A DNA stretch of 64,000 nucleotides from Pontibacter oryzae (GCF_003576375.1 NZ_QWGE01000001.1:186001-250000), one strand, 5' to 3'. Numbered from the stretch's first letter, positions 8,596 to 18,628 are shown. Notes: generated by a model from the letters alone, not told the origin. Made by a program: numbers and translations.

Positions 8596-9441
8596 TTATA
8601 AAAACACTGCCTCTGATGCAGCCATCGCAGCTTGCAGGGCGGTTTTGTTGAGGTTCAAATTTACGCCTTTATTTTCGAAGAAATCCACCAAATTTTCAGT
8701 TGGCATATTTCCAACCAACTCGTCTTTGGCCATGGGGCAGCCACCATAGCCGCGCAAGGCACCATCATAGCGCTGGCAACCGGCTGCGTAGGCTGCTTCC
8801 ACTTTTTCTTTCCAGGTAGTTGGCGTAGTATGCAGGTGCGCCCCAAACTCTATGTGCTCAAACGCAGGAATTAGGTGGCTAAACAAGTATGAAATATTCT
8901 CGGGGCTGGCAACACCTATGGTATCTGAAAGCGACACGACCTTTACCTGTAGCTTATCCAGCTCCTGCACAAAACGGATGACTGTTTCTACATCCCAGGA
9001 ATCTTTGTACGGGTTGCCGAAGCCCATGGAAATATAAGTAACCAAGGTCTTGCCCGTTCGAACGCAAATGTCCTGAATCTCGGCCAGTTGCTGCATGGCC
9101 TCCGCTATACTTTTATTTGTGTTTCGCTGCTGAAACGTTTCCGATACCGAAAGCGGAAAGCCCAGGTAATCTATCTGGCTGTGTTGCGCAGCATCCTCGG
9201 CTCCACGGGTATTTGCGATAATCGCCAGCAGCTTCGACGAGGAGGCACTTAGATCCAGTTGGTCAAGCACGGCTGCTGTATCGCGCATTTGCGGGATAGC
9301 TTTAGGCGATACAAAACTCCCAAAATCTATTGTGTCAAACCCGACTTGTAGCAAGTGGTTGATGTACGTTGCCTTTGCATCAGTTGGGATAAATGCGGAG
9401 ATGCCTTGCATAGCATCACGAGGGCACTCGATTATTTTCAT
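8596..9441 (-). CDS. Hydroxymethylglutaryl-CoA lyase
   Basis: A 281-residue HMGL-like TIM-barrel enzyme that cleaves HMG-CoA to acetyl-CoA and acetoacetate, the last step of leucine catabolism. Visible marks are the N-terminal ECPRDAMQG (RDG-like metal-site segment), IDFGSFVSPKAIPQMRDTAAV, the metal-binding EFGAHLHTT, and the glycine loop with catalytic Cys GGCPMAKDELVGNMPTE. It is slightly shorter than the usual 290-310 residues. Transcribed just ahead of the CCG-domain gene. No other leucine-degradation gene is in the window. Confidence 0.9.
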   Translation of the reverse strand: MKIIECPRDAMQGISAFIPTDAKATYINHLLQVGFDTIDFGSFVSPKAIPQMRDTAAVLDQLDLSASSSKLLAIIANTRGAEDAAQHSQIDYLGFPLSVSETFQQRNTNKSIAEAMQQLAEIQDICVRTGKTLVTYISMGFGNPYKDSWDVETVIRFVQELDKLQVKVVSLSDTIGVASPENISYLFSHLIPAFEHIEFGAHLHTTPTTWKEKVEAAYAAGCQRYDGALRGYGGCPMAKDELVGNMPTENLVDFFENKGVNLNLNKTALQAAMAASEAVFL

Positions 9442-9915
9442 AAGTAAAACGTCTGTTTAAGGTTGGCTTCAAACCGGCTTCTCAAAGATACGTTTCTCTG
9501 GTAAGCGAACGAAGAAAATGCGTACCATACTTTGATATAGTAACTGCTATTAGTAGCTTATAAACATAAACTAACCGGTTGCCGTCGCTTGAGGTTTTTA
9601 GAAATAGCCATCTGCACGTTACTTTTTTCTTTCCCAGCGTGTGCTCACGATAGTATGGCTCTAATGCATAACCCGTACTTTAGCAGGTACCGCCAGCTAG
9701 CGTTACCCGCTTATACTTACAAAAAGAAAACAGCATTTGGCGCATACCTGCTCCTAACAGGCTATTACCCATCCTCTACAGGATTTTGCCAACTAAGCTA
9801 CGCGAACAGCTCATTAGTTAAAAGATTAACGTATATATACCTATGGATCACTTTGCAGGGCGCACCGCTGCGGAGGCTGCTCCAGACGAGAATCAGACTG
9901 CTAAACTAAGAAGCT
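9442..9915. other. Intergenic region between divergent genes
   Basis: 474 bases between HMG-CoA lyase and aldehyde dehydrogenase. A TTG-initiated frame (9589-9909, 106 codons, with a weakly hydrophobic start) spans much of it, but it has no family resemblance and I do not call it a gene. Confidence 0.5.
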
Positions 9916-11346
9916 ATGTCCTTTACTCCTCACTACATCCAAACAGCGCCCTCACCAGTACAAGCCGAGGAAAAGCGAATGCTGGAGCTGGTTCAGAAAC
10001 AGCGATTGTTTTTTGATACCGGCACCACCCTGGACATTGATTTCAGGAGGCAGCGGCTCAGGCAATTGCAGCAGTCCATCCGCCAGCATGAGCAAGACCT
10101 CTTCGATGCCATGTATACCGATTTCCATAAACCAAAGGTAGAGGCTTACAGCACTGAAGTTGGTTATGTAGAGTTAGAGCTGAAAGACGCGCTGAAAAAC
10201 CTTAACAAATGGGCCAAACCCCGACGCGTTAAAGAATCAGTCATAAACTTCCCGTCGCGGAGCTACATTCATGCTGAGCCCTATGGACTTACCTTAATTA
10301 TTGGCCCCTGGAATTATCCTTTTCAACTCCTTATTAACCCGCTGATTGGCGCTATTGCCGCAGGAAATTGCGCCATCTTGAAACCATCGGAGCTAACCCC
10401 TGCCACCTCAGCCGTAATTTCCCGGATGATCCGGCAGAATTTTGACGACGAGTATGTTGCTGCTGTGGAGGGAGGCGTAGCCACTACTGAAGAACTGCTA
10501 CGGCAACGCTTTGATTACATTTTCTTTACCGGAAGCACCAAAGTAGGTAAAGTGGTGATGAAAGCCGCAGCCGAACACCTGACACCGGTAACGCTTGAGC
10601 TTGGCGGTAAAAGCCCGGCCATAGTAGCAGAAGACGCTGACCTTAGCCTGGCCGCGCGACGCATAACCTGGGGCAAGTTCATAAACGCGGGCCAAACCTG
10701 CGTGGCACCGGATTATGTGCTTGTTCAGGAGCAGGTTAAAGAGGAGCTCATCCAGCTTATCAGGCAGTGTATCACTGAGTTTTACGGCCCTGAACCAGAG
10801 CAAAGCCCAGATTACGCGCACATCGTGAACGATGCGCATTTTAACAGGCTAACTGCTTTTTTAAAGAGTGGGCTAATACGGGCTGGCGGGCAAACTAACA
10901 GCGCGAATCGCTACATCAGCCCAACTATTCTAGATCAGGTAAACTGGCAGCACCCGGTAATGCAGGAAGAGATTTTTGGCCCTATCCTGCCTGTTATATC
11001 CATTCAGAGTATTGATGAAGCGATTCAGACAGTGAAAGCGCATGAAAAGCCGCTTGCCTTGTACTTGTTTTCATCCAGTAAAGAAAAGCAGGCCCGGGTG
11101 CTAAAGCATGCCCATTTTGGCGGAGGCTGCATTAACGACACAATATCTCATTTAATAAACCCCCACCTGCCCTTTGGCGGCGTTGGTGGGAGTGGCATGG
11201 GCAGCTACCATGGCCACAATACGTTTAACCTCTTCTCGCATCAGAAAAGTGTGCTGCACCGCGGCACGTGGCTCGACCTGCCGCAACGCTACCCACCATA
11301 CCATAACCGACTGCCTTTGCTGCGCAAGCTGTTTCGGTGGTTATAG
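9916..11346 (+). CDS. Aldehyde dehydrogenase family protein (ALDH3-like)
   Basis: A 476-residue NAD(P)-dependent aldehyde dehydrogenase without membrane anchor. The cofactor motif FTGSTKVGKVV, the general-base Glu in LELGGKSPAIV and the catalytic Cys in NAGQTCVAPDYV are all intact. The conserved EEIFGPILP follows. The compact length and the N-terminal arm (RRQRLRQLQQSIRQHE) match class 3 (fatty or aromatic aldehyde) enzymes. It stands alone in its transcript as far as can be seen, 102 bp before a small coiled-coil gene. Confidence 0.93.
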   Translation: MSFTPHYIQTAPSPVQAEEKRMLELVQKQRLFFDTGTTLDIDFRRQRLRQLQQSIRQHEQDLFDAMYTDFHKPKVEAYSTEVGYVELELKDALKNLNKWAKPRRVKESVINFPSRSYIHAEPYGLTLIIGPWNYPFQLLINPLIGAIAAGNCAILKPSELTPATSAVISRMIRQNFDDEYVAAVEGGVATTEELLRQRFDYIFFTGSTKVGKVVMKAAAEHLTPVTLELGGKSPAIVAEDADLSLAARRITWGKFINAGQTCVAPDYVLVQEQVKEELIQLIRQCITEFYGPEPEQSPDYAHIVNDAHFNRLTAFLKSGLIRAGGQTNSANRYISPTILDQVNWQHPVMQEEIFGPILPVISIQSIDEAIQTVKAHEKPLALYLFSSSKEKQARVLKHAHFGGGCINDTISHLINPHLPFGGVGGSGMGSYHGHNTFNLFSHQKSVLHRGTWLDLPQRYPPYHNRLPLLRKLFRWL

Positions 11347-11448
11347 ATTTAAGCTCCCGATGCCCTGCTGCTTAACCTCGTCGTGTCTGTCTGCGTTTGA
11401 GTAATGGGCACACTGTAAATCTGTCCTCACACAACAAACACCCTGACT

Positions 11449-11787
11449 ATGGAAAATCTGATTGCATACTTAAATGAGTCGCTGGTGCCGCTCGAGGAGA
11501 AGGTAAAAGCGTATTTGCAGGTTGAGCAAGACATCCGGCACCTGGAAGTTGAGATCCTAACTCACAGGAAAAACAACGCAGCAGAGGCATCTGCCAAAGA
11601 AGAAGACTTAAACGGGCTGCTGCAGAAGTATAACAAACTGCGCGAAGAAGTGGTGCAAATGCTGCCAGAGCAAAACAAGTTTATAGAAATAAACCTAGGC
11701 TATGGGCCAAGTATGGTCGGCTACTTTACCGTAGACCATGAAACACATCAAACCCTACCTGAGCCCGTATTGCGCGTAGTTCACTAA
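11449..11787 (+). CDS. Small coiled-coil protein, function unknown
   Basis: 112 residues. The first two thirds form a charged heptad pattern (PLEEKVKAYLQVEQDIRHLEVEI ... LLQKYNKLREEVVQML) typical of a coiled coil. The last third is a short beta-rich tail (FIEINLGYGPSMVGYF). No signal peptide or known domain. It lies 38 bp before the CNNM-type gene on the same strand and may share its transcript. Confidence 0.6.
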   Translation: MENLIAYLNESLVPLEEKVKAYLQVEQDIRHLEVEILTHRKNNAAEASAKEEDLNGLLQKYNKLREEVVQMLPEQNKFIEINLGYGPSMVGYFTVDHETHQTLPEPVLRVVH

Positions 11788-11825
11788 ACTTCTCATATAA
11801 AAACCGCTAAAACCGATACTTATTG

Positions 11826-12884
11826 ATGGGATTACTCCTTCTATACCTTGCCATTGCCTTATGCTTTTCATTTCTGTGCTCTTTACTGGAAGCTTCGCTG
11901 CTTAGCATCACGCCATCCCATGCTTCTATTTTAAGCAAAGAAAAGCCTCCGCTCGGCAAAGACCTGCAGCACTTTAAAGATAACATTGACAGGCCGCTGG
12001 CCGCCATACTTACCCTGAATACTTTTGCGCACACTATCGGGGCTGCAGGTGTGGGCGCACAGGCCCAGCTTATCTGGGGCGATGAATACCTGACTGCAGT
12101 GTCTGTTGTGCTGACGATATTTATACTTATCTTTACAGAGATTATTCCGAAAACCCTTGGGGCAAACTACTGGAAACAGTTAACGCCATTTACGGTACGC
12201 ACCCTAAAAATCCTAATCTATTCTCCACTTTACCCTATCATCTTGTTTTCGCAGTTTATAACCAAGCGGCTGAAAACTGAAAAGGGACGCAGCGTGCTTA
12301 GCCGTGCCGATTTTACAGCCATGGCTGAGCTTGGCATAAAGGAAGGGATTTTCAAAAAGGGTGAATCCCAGATCATCCAAAACATACTTCGGTTCAACAA
12401 CATACTTGTGCGCCATATCATGACGCCGCGCACCGTTATCGTAAGCGCTTCCGGAAACATGACCATGACCGATTTCTTCCGGGATTTTCCGGATTTGCGC
12501 TTCTCCCGGATCCCGATCTACTCCGAAAACCTGGATGATGTGCAGGGGTATATCCTGAAGGAGGAGGTCTTGTACAAGATCATTAATGGCGAAGGAGACC
12601 AACCCTTAAAATCGGTGCTGCGCAAAATACAGGTAGTACCCGAGCACATGCCCATTCCAACATTGTTTAACCGCTTGCTGGAACAGCAGGAGCAGATAGC
12701 TTTAGTTGTGGATGAGTATGGAGGCACCGCCGGCCTGATAAGTATGGAGGACATTATTGAAACGCTGCTTGGGATGGAGATTATTGATGAACTTGACCAG
12801 GTGGCAGACCTGCAACACTGGGCGCGCCAAAACTGGGAAAAGCGTGCCCGGCGCTTGGGTTACACCCCTGAGAGAGAGCAGTAG
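11826..12884 (+). CDS. CNNM/HlyC-CorC family protein with CBS pair
   Basis: A 352-residue integral membrane protein of the DUF21/CNNM group. The N-terminal third has three or four membrane segments (LLLYLAIALCFSFLCSLLEASLLS, PLAAILTLNTFAHTIGAAGVG, VSVVLTIFILIFTEIIPKTLG with the conserved TEIIPK). A tandem CBS domain follows (MTPRTVIV near residue 200 to GGTAGLISMEDIIETLLG near 315). The C-terminal CorC-HlyC domain of longer members is missing. The family is linked to magnesium and cobalt homeostasis. I chose the ATG at 11826 over the TTG just before it. Confidence 0.88.
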   Translation: MGLLLLYLAIALCFSFLCSLLEASLLSITPSHASILSKEKPPLGKDLQHFKDNIDRPLAAILTLNTFAHTIGAAGVGAQAQLIWGDEYLTAVSVVLTIFILIFTEIIPKTLGANYWKQLTPFTVRTLKILIYSPLYPIILFSQFITKRLKTEKGRSVLSRADFTAMAELGIKEGIFKKGESQIIQNILRFNNILVRHIMTPRTVIVSASGNMTMTDFFRDFPDLRFSRIPIYSENLDDVQGYILKEEVLYKIINGEGDQPLKSVLRKIQVVPEHMPIPTLFNRLLEQQEQIALVVDEYGGTAGLISMEDIIETLLGMEIIDELDQVADLQHWARQNWEKRARRLGYTPEREQ

Positions 12885-13051
12885 TAAGATAGCATGAACC
12901 ATACTTTAAAGTTGAGCTTATTTAACGTAGGCAACTAAACCACTGACCAGGAACATGACTGAGAAAATCTGCGCGACAGGATAAAGGATAACTTATTCCG
13001 TTGCGAGTGGTTTTGAAAGTATACACTTTTGCACCCATACTTGCGCTGCTC

Positions 13052-14521
13052 ATGAAAATACTGCTTACAGGAGCCAATGGCTACATCGGGAAACGGCTTT
13101 TGCCATTGCTTATAGAGCAGCAGCACGAAGTTGTGTGCATGGTCCGTGATCCGCGCCGTTTTGATGTGCCCGAAACCCTGAAAGAGAAAGTGCAGGTGGT
13201 AAAAGGTGATTTGCTTAAACCTGACGGCTTACACCAGCTCCCCGATGACATTGAAGTGGCGTACTACCTGGTGCACTCCATGGGCTCCAGCCGCGATGAC
13301 TTTTCGAAGGCAGAGAAAAAGGCGGCAGAGAACTTTGTGGCTTACCTTAATACCACCACAGCCAGGCAAACTGTATACCTCAGTGGCATCTCCAATGATA
13401 AGCAGCTTTCAAAACACCTGGCCTCGCGCAGGTTCGTGGAAGATGTGCTCGATACAGCCCGCGCGGAGTTAACCGTGCTCCGCGCCGCAATAATTATCGG
13501 GTCGGGCAGCGCCTCCTTTGAGATTATCCGCGACCTTATAGAAAAGCTGCCGGTGATGGTAACGCCCAAATGGCTTGATTCTAAGTGCCAGCCCATTGCC
13601 ATTAGGGATGTGCTCTTTTACCTAACCGAAGTGCTTGGCCGGGAGGATTGTTTTGGCAAACGTTTCGAAATTGGCGGCCCAGATGTACTGACTTACAGAG
13701 AGATGCTGCTTCGGCTGGCTGACATAAGGAAGCTAAAACGCTACATCATAACATTGCCTATACTTTCGCCTCGCCTCTCATCCTACTGGTTATACTTTGT
13801 TACAAGCACCAACTATGCCCTGGCACGCAGCCTAGTAGATAGCCTCCGCAACGATGCCTACGTGCAGGATGATCGGATAAAAGCGGTGATTCCGCACCAG
13901 TGCATCTCCTATGAGAAGGCGGTTAGCCTGGCATTCAGCAAAATAGAGCAGAACTCGGTTATCTCCAGTTGGAAGGATTCGCTGGTAAGCGGAACCATGA
14001 GCCTGAACTATATGGATTTCATCCAGATACCAGAGCATGGCGTGCTTACCGACAAGCAGCGCTTAAGGTTTGACCGCGACCCTGCCGAAGTACTGGAGAA
14101 CATCTGGAGCATTGGCGGAAACCGTGGCTGGTATAAAACCGATTTCCTGTGGCGCATCCGTGGCCTGATGGATAAAATGGTTGGCGGTGTTGGCCTGCGC
14201 CGTGGCCGCAGGAGCCCCAACGAGGTAAGGGCCGGCGACACCATAGACTTCTGGCGTGTGCTGGTGGCCGACAGACAAAACAAAAGGCTACTGCTTTATG
14301 CCGAGATGAAACTGCCGGGCGAGGCCTGGCTCCAGTTTAAAATCTGTGAAGAGCCCGACGGAAACTATCTTGAGCAGCTTGCTGCCTACCGCCCCGATGG
14401 CTTGCTGGGCCGCCTGTACTGGTATGCCGTTTTACCCTTCCACTTTATCATTTTCGGGGGTATGGTGCAGAACATCGTAAGCTACTCACATGCGCAGGAT
14501 AGAAGGAATAAGAATGGTTAA
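13052..14521 (+). CDS. SDR-family NAD(P)-binding protein with DUF2867 domain
   Basis: A 489-residue two-domain protein. The first 300 residues are an atypical short-chain dehydrogenase (LLTGANGYIGKRLLPLL nucleotide motif, YYLVHSMGSS, YLSGISNDKQLSKHLASR). The rest matches the DUF2867 type (WYKTDFLWRIRGLMDKMVGG near residue 370 and a closing hydrophobic stretch WYAVLPFHFIIFGGMV). The start at 13052 places the Rossmann motif six residues from the N terminus; the upstream in-frame GTG/TTG region adds nothing conserved. The substrate is unknown. Confidence 0.82.
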   Translation: MKILLTGANGYIGKRLLPLLIEQQHEVVCMVRDPRRFDVPETLKEKVQVVKGDLLKPDGLHQLPDDIEVAYYLVHSMGSSRDDFSKAEKKAAENFVAYLNTTTARQTVYLSGISNDKQLSKHLASRRFVEDVLDTARAELTVLRAAIIIGSGSASFEIIRDLIEKLPVMVTPKWLDSKCQPIAIRDVLFYLTEVLGREDCFGKRFEIGGPDVLTYREMLLRLADIRKLKRYIITLPILSPRLSSYWLYFVTSTNYALARSLVDSLRNDAYVQDDRIKAVIPHQCISYEKAVSLAFSKIEQNSVISSWKDSLVSGTMSLNYMDFIQIPEHGVLTDKQRLRFDRDPAEVLENIWSIGGNRGWYKTDFLWRIRGLMDKMVGGVGLRRGRRSPNEVRAGDTIDFWRVLVADRQNKRLLLYAEMKLPGEAWLQFKICEEPDGNYLEQLAAYRPDGLLGRLYWYAVLPFHFIIFGGMVQNIVSYSHAQDRRNKNG

Positions 14522-14659
14522 AAAACATTCAATAGAATATCCAAACTATAGCTTTTAAAGTATAAAACTTAATATACGCCCCATAGTATAAACAATATCT
14601 TTTGCAGGCTATATAGTTGCACCAACCTTCGGGCTTTTAACAAGTGCTAGATTTATTTC

Positions 14660-14686
14660 TTGCCCTCTAAAATATAGTTAACTTTG
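14660..14686 (+). promoter_or_regulatory. Bacteroidota-type promoter of purC
   Basis: The -7 box TAACTTTG (14679-14686) matches TAnnTTTG exactly, with a TTG at 14660-14662 as the -33 element, 16 bp apart. It lies 24 bp before the purC ATG. Confidence 0.7.
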
Positions 14687-14710
14687 CTTGCCAATAACGA
14701 CACTAACTTA

Positions 14711-15658
14711 ATGGAGGCCATTAAAGAAACTAACTTCTCCTTTGCCGGGCAAACCGGCTTTTATAAAGGCAAAGTGCGCGATGTTTATTATTTCGAGGAC
14801 AAGATAGCAGTTGTTGCCACAGACCGTATTTCCGCTTTTGATGTGGTGCTTCCGCGCGCCATACCATACAAAGGACAGGTGCTGAACCAAATTGCCAGCC
14901 TTAACCTTAAAGCCACTTCTGATATTGTTCCTAATTGGGTGCTGAGTACTCCGGACCCGAACGTAACCATTGGTCACCGCTGTGAGCCATACAAGGTAGA
15001 AATGGTAATACGCGGTTACCTTGCGGGCCATGCCTGGCGCGAGTACAAAGCGGGCAAGCGTGTGGTGTGTGGCGTAGCGCTTCCGGATGGACTGAAGGAA
15101 AACGACAAGTTGCCTGCTCCCATTATCACGCCCACCACGAAAGCCGATGAGGGCCACGATGAAGACATTTCCCGCGAAGAAATTTTAGCGAAAGGACTTG
15201 TTTCAGAACAAGATTACCTTATTTTAGAGTCTTATACGCGGGCGCTTTTCGAAAGAGGCACGGAACTGGCCAGGCAGCGCGGCCTGATATTGGTGGATAC
15301 CAAGTATGAATTTGGCAAGTATAACGGTGAAGTATACCTGATCGACGAAATTCATACGCCGGACTCTTCCCGATATTTTTATACTGAGGGCTACGCAGAT
15401 CGCCAGCAAAATGGAGAACCGCAACGCCAACTGTCTAAAGAATTTGTTAGGCAATGGCTCATTGAGAACGGTTTTCAGGGTAAAGAAGGGCAACAAGTGC
15501 CGGAAATGACAGATGAAGTCGTAAATGGGATTTCGGAGCGCTATATAGAGCTGTATGAGGTATTTACGGGCCAAAAATTTGGACGTGAGGACTATAAAAA
15601 CGTGCTGCAACGCATTGAGCAACACGTAAGTGACAATATTTTTACAGCCAAAAATTAA
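14711..15658 (+). CDS. purC: Phosphoribosylaminoimidazole-succinocarboxamide synthase
   Basis: A 315-residue SAICAR synthetase that joins aspartate to CAIR in purine biosynthesis. Visible motifs are the ATP loop [28 protein letters not shown] split by charged residues, [33 protein letters not shown], and VDTKYEFG with [12 protein letters not shown] at the metal/aspartate site. The length is that of the longer Bacteroidota/yeast-type enzyme rather than the 240-residue E. coli form. The ATG at 14711 fits the promoter; a TTG nine codons upstream overlaps the -7 box. Confidence 0.95.
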   Translation: MEAIKETNFSFAGQTGFYKGKVRDVYYFEDKIAVVATDRISAFDVVLPRAIPYKGQVLNQIASLNLKATSDIVPNWVLSTPDPNVTIGHRCEPYKVEMVIRGYLAGHAWREYKAGKRVVCGVALPDGLKENDKLPAPIITPTTKADEGHDEDISREEILAKGLVSEQDYLILESYTRALFERGTELARQRGLILVDTKYEFGKYNGEVYLIDEIHTPDSSRYFYTEGYADRQQNGEPQRQLSKEFVRQWLIENGFQGKEGQQVPEMTDEVVNGISERYIELYEVFTGQKFGREDYKNVLQRIEQHVSDNIFTAKN

Positions 15659-15712
15659 GTTTGTTAAAGTAGATTTTGGTACATTCGCATTTAAATCCTT
15701 TACTGGTAGACT

Positions 15713-16090
15713 ATGAAGTACACGATTGATAAGAAAGAAAATTACACGATTATCACGATAGATGAAAAGAAGTTGGATACTTCAATCGCACCGGACCTTA
15801 AGTCTGAGTTCGTGAAATTGAATGCCGAGGGGATCAATAACCTGATTCTTGACCTGAACGAAGTTAAATACACTGACTCATCCGGGCTTAGCTCAATCCT
15901 GATCGCTAACCGCCTTTGCAACTCATCAAGCGGCTTACTAATCCTTACAGGCTTGCAGGACCACGTGATGAAGCTCATCACGATCTCTAAGCTGGAGTCG
16001 GTGCTGAACATCCTGCCTACGGTGGAAGAGGCTATTGACCGCGTTTTTCTGCACGAGATTGAGCAGGACCTGACAAACAAAGAAGACTAA
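15713..16090 (+). CDS. STAS-domain anti-sigma factor antagonist
   Basis: 125 residues forming one STAS domain, with the phosphoacceptor motif intact (VKYTDSSGLSSILIANRL, Ser near residue 60). This is the RsbV/SpoIIAA pattern. It is a third STAS protein in the window and, unlike the second, should be switchable. It precedes ribonuclease Z with a 15-bp gap, an arrangement I recall from related Cytophagales, so the two are probably co-transcribed. A TTTG (15660-15663) and TAGATTTTG upstream form a weak promoter-like pair. Confidence 0.9.
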   Translation: MKYTIDKKENYTIITIDEKKLDTSIAPDLKSEFVKLNAEGINNLILDLNEVKYTDSSGLSSILIANRLCNSSSGLLILTGLQDHVMKLITISKLESVLNILPTVEEAIDRVFLHEIEQDLTNKED

Positions 16091-16105
16091 GCATACCAGC
16101 CTGTA

Positions 16106-17044
16106 GTGGATTTCGAACTCAGGATATTGGGTAGTTCGTCGGCCACACCTTCGGCAAACAGGCATCATACCGCCCAAGTTCTTACAATTGGCAATCAGTA
16201 CCATCTGATTGATTGCGGAGAAGGTACGCAAATGCAGCTGATGCTTTACAAGATAAAGCATCAGCGCATTTGCAGTATCTACATCAGCCACCTCCACGGC
16301 GACCATTACTTTGGCTTGGCAGGCCTGCTATCTACCATGCACCTGCAGGGGCGCCACATGCCATTGCACCTCTTTGGCCCTCCCGGCCTCCTTGAAATCC
16401 TTAGCTTACAATTCAAGTACTCTGGCACCAACCTCTGTTTTAAACTCATTTTTCATGAGTTAGATACTGCTTGCTACAGGAAGATTTTTGAGGATAAAGC
16501 TATTACAGTACACAGCATACCTATGGAACACAGAGTACCCTGCTGTGGATTCTTGTTCCGCGAAAAGCTAAAGCCGCGCCCACTTATAAAAGATAAGCTA
16601 CCTGACTTTTTGCGCCCACCACAGTTAGTGCGCCTGAAGTGGGGCGAGGATATAAAGGACGAACAGGGAAACGTATTAGTGCATAACAGCGATGTTACAC
16701 TTGATCCCAAACCAAGCCGCAGCTATGCTTACTGCTCCGATAGCCGGTATAAACCGGACCTGCTCCCCTACCTTAGCCACGTAGACCTGATGTATCACGA
16801 AGCCACTTTTATGGATGACCTTCGTGAGCGGGCAGAATACACCTACCATAGCACAGCCCGACAGGCAGCACAGCTTGCCTTGGCCGCAAAAGTGCGTCAT
16901 TTGGTTATTGGCCATTTTTCGGTGCGCTACAAGGATCTCAGCCCGTTGCTAGCGGAAGCGCAGGAGGTTTTCCCGGCCACAGACTTAGCCAATGAAGGCA
17001 GCGTATTTTGTGTGCAGGACCAACCTGCTTTACCGGCCACCTGA
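16106..17044 (+). CDS. rnz: Ribonuclease Z
   Basis: A 312-residue metallo-beta-lactamase-fold endonuclease that trims tRNA 3' trailers. Motif I (SSSATPSANRHHTAQVL), the metal motif HLHGDHYFGLAGLL (HxHxDH), the later VDLMYHEATFMDDL and the C-terminal VIGHFSVRYKD are all typical of RNase Z. The start is GTG at 16106. The domestic tRNA in this window lacks encoded CCA, which is consistent with a need for RNase Z processing. Confidence 0.94.
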   Translation: MDFELRILGSSSATPSANRHHTAQVLTIGNQYHLIDCGEGTQMQLMLYKIKHQRICSIYISHLHGDHYFGLAGLLSTMHLQGRHMPLHLFGPPGLLEILSLQFKYSGTNLCFKLIFHELDTACYRKIFEDKAITVHSIPMEHRVPCCGFLFREKLKPRPLIKDKLPDFLRPPQLVRLKWGEDIKDEQGNVLVHNSDVTLDPKPSRSYAYCSDSRYKPDLLPYLSHVDLMYHEATFMDDLRERAEYTYHSTARQAAQLALAAKVRHLVIGHFSVRYKDLSPLLAEAQEVFPATDLANEGSVFCVQDQPALPAT

Positions 17045-17198
17045 TAATTTCAGCATTGTTTTACGCCTCAACCTTGCAGTTGCTCTAAAGTAATCTGCTT
17101 ATACTTTAATCTGTTCTCATTTTTGCATATTTTAGTAGCTTCAAACTTGTGTGCTCTCTGTAAGCCTAACAAGTCCACTAAACTTTATACCTCTAATA

Positions 17199-17675
17199 AT
17201 GGCCAGAAAGAAATTCCCTATAGCGTTCATCATTCTGATTGCAATCGTTGTGCTGCTAGGGCTTATGCAGTTCGTTAAAATTGATAAGGCAAACCCGCCC
17301 GTAGAACCGTCAAAGGATTTCGTTATGCTAACGAACCCGCCAAAAGATGTTGCGCTTATACTTAAAGAGTCATGCTACGACTGCCATTCCAACGCCACTA
17401 CCTATCCTTGGTACGCTGACGTTGCACCTGTCTCATGGTGGCTTAAAGACCACATCGATGATGGACGCAAGCACCTTAACTTTTCGGTATGGGCAGAATA
17501 TACTCCTAAAAAAGCGGAGCATAAACTGGAGGAAAGTATAGAAATGGTGGAGGAAGGCGAAATGCCGATGACTTCGTACACGCTGATGCACGCCGAAAGC
17601 AAACTGACCAAAACCGAGAAGGAGAAACTGTTGGGCTGGCTAAAGTCTGTCAAAAACAGCTATTCCGGCATTTAA
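17199..17675 (+). CDS. Haem-binding domain protein (cytochrome-like, membrane-anchored)
   Basis: 158 residues with an N-terminal signal anchor (MARKKFPIAFIILIAIVVLLG) and a periplasmic haem-binding domain carrying CYDCHSNATTYPWY, i.e. a CxxCH haem c site near residue 55. WWLKDHIDDGRKHLNFSVW and MPMTSYTLMH, which may give the second ligand, follow. The start at 17199 puts the basic residues directly before the hydrophobic helix. Probably a small periplasmic electron-transfer or sensor protein. Confidence 0.85.
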   Translation: MARKKFPIAFIILIAIVVLLGLMQFVKIDKANPPVEPSKDFVMLTNPPKDVALILKESCYDCHSNATTYPWYADVAPVSWWLKDHIDDGRKHLNFSVWAEYTPKKAEHKLEESIEMVEEGEMPMTSYTLMHAESKLTKTEKEKLLGWLKSVKNSYSGI

Positions 17676-17701
17676 GGCAAAATTCTTAATTCACCACAAT
17701 C

Positions 17702-17750
17702 ATTAAAAGCAAGCCTGGCAAAAGTATACTGTCAGGCTTGCTTGTTTAAT
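17702..17750 (+). terminator. Rho-independent terminator
   Basis: A hairpin AGCAAGCCTG / CAGGCTTGCT with outer ATTAAA / TTTAAT arms lies 27 bp after the stop of the haem-binding protein gene. Confidence 0.85.
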
Positions 17751-17773
17751 ACAACTCCAAGAGCCGAACGCCT

Positions 17774-18574
17774 ATGCTAACCCCAGCGCAGCACCGCTAC
17801 GAGAAAAAAAGGACGCAACTATTCCTGGTCTTGAGCGGCATTTTTATCTCCAATGCCCTGCTGGCGGAGCTTATCGGGGTGAAGATTTTTTCGGCGGAGG
17901 CACTGTTCGGTTTACCGGGTGCCCAAATCCCGTTGCTGGGCGGCACCAAGCTGGACTTTAACCTGACTGCGGGCGTTATCATCTGGCCCGTGGTTTTTAT
18001 CACCACCGATATCATTAATGAGTACTTCGGAAAAGATGGTGTGAAGAAAGTGAGCATACTTACCGTGCTGCTTATACTTTACGCCTTTGTGGTGATAAGC
18101 GCAGTAACCGGCCTCCCTCCCGCCCAGTTTTGGCTCGACGTGAACAGCTCCGATATGCAAGGCAATGCATTTGATATAGACTACGCTTACAACAGCGTGT
18201 ACCGCCAGGGTTTAGGTATAATTATTGGTTCGGTGGCGGCTTTCCTTCTCTCGCAGTTCCTGGATGCCACGGTTTTCCATTGGCTCCGGCGTTTTACCGG
18301 CAGCAAAAAAATCTGGCTGCGTGCCACCGGCTCAACCTTAGTGTCGCAACTAATCGACTCTTTTGTGGTTTTGTTTATCGCGTTTTATGCCTTTGGCAAC
18401 TGGTCGCTGAACCAAATCCTGTCGGTTGCCCTGATCAACTACATCTACAAGTTTTGCATTGCCATACTTCTAACCCCGCTGCTGTACGTGGCGCACTACC
18501 TGATAGACCGCTACCTGGGCGCAAAAGAATCCGCTGAGCTCATACTTGAGGCGGCTAAGGAAAGCGAGGCTTAA
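17774..18574 (+). CDS. Queuosine precursor transporter (YhhQ/VUT family)
   Basis: A 266-residue inner-membrane protein with about six helices. Family marks are ISNALLAELIGVKIF, DFNLTAGVIIWPVVFITTDIINEYFG (the conserved charged TTDIINEYFG) and WLRATGSTLVSQLIDSFVVLFIAF. The family imports 7-cyano- or 7-aminomethyl-7-deazaguanine for queuosine salvage. No queuosine enzyme is nearby. The transcript seems to end before the leader of the EamA gene. Confidence 0.9.
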   Translation: MLTPAQHRYEKKRTQLFLVLSGIFISNALLAELIGVKIFSAEALFGLPGAQIPLLGGTKLDFNLTAGVIIWPVVFITTDIINEYFGKDGVKKVSILTVLLILYAFVVISAVTGLPPAQFWLDVNSSDMQGNAFDIDYAYNSVYRQGLGIIIGSVAAFLLSQFLDATVFHWLRRFTGSKKIWLRATGSTLVSQLIDSFVVLFIAFYAFGNWSLNQILSVALINYIYKFCIAILLTPLLYVAHYLIDRYLGAKESAELILEAAKESEA

Positions 18575-18628
18575 AATTATACTTCCTCAAGATCAACGCG
18601 TTACAAGTTAACTCAATTTTTCTCTTGC

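Noticed and set aside
9589-9909. 106-codon TTG-started frame with a weak hydrophobic N terminus
   Set aside because: No family likeness, a poor start and no ribosome-binding site; the frame is open by chance between divergent genes.
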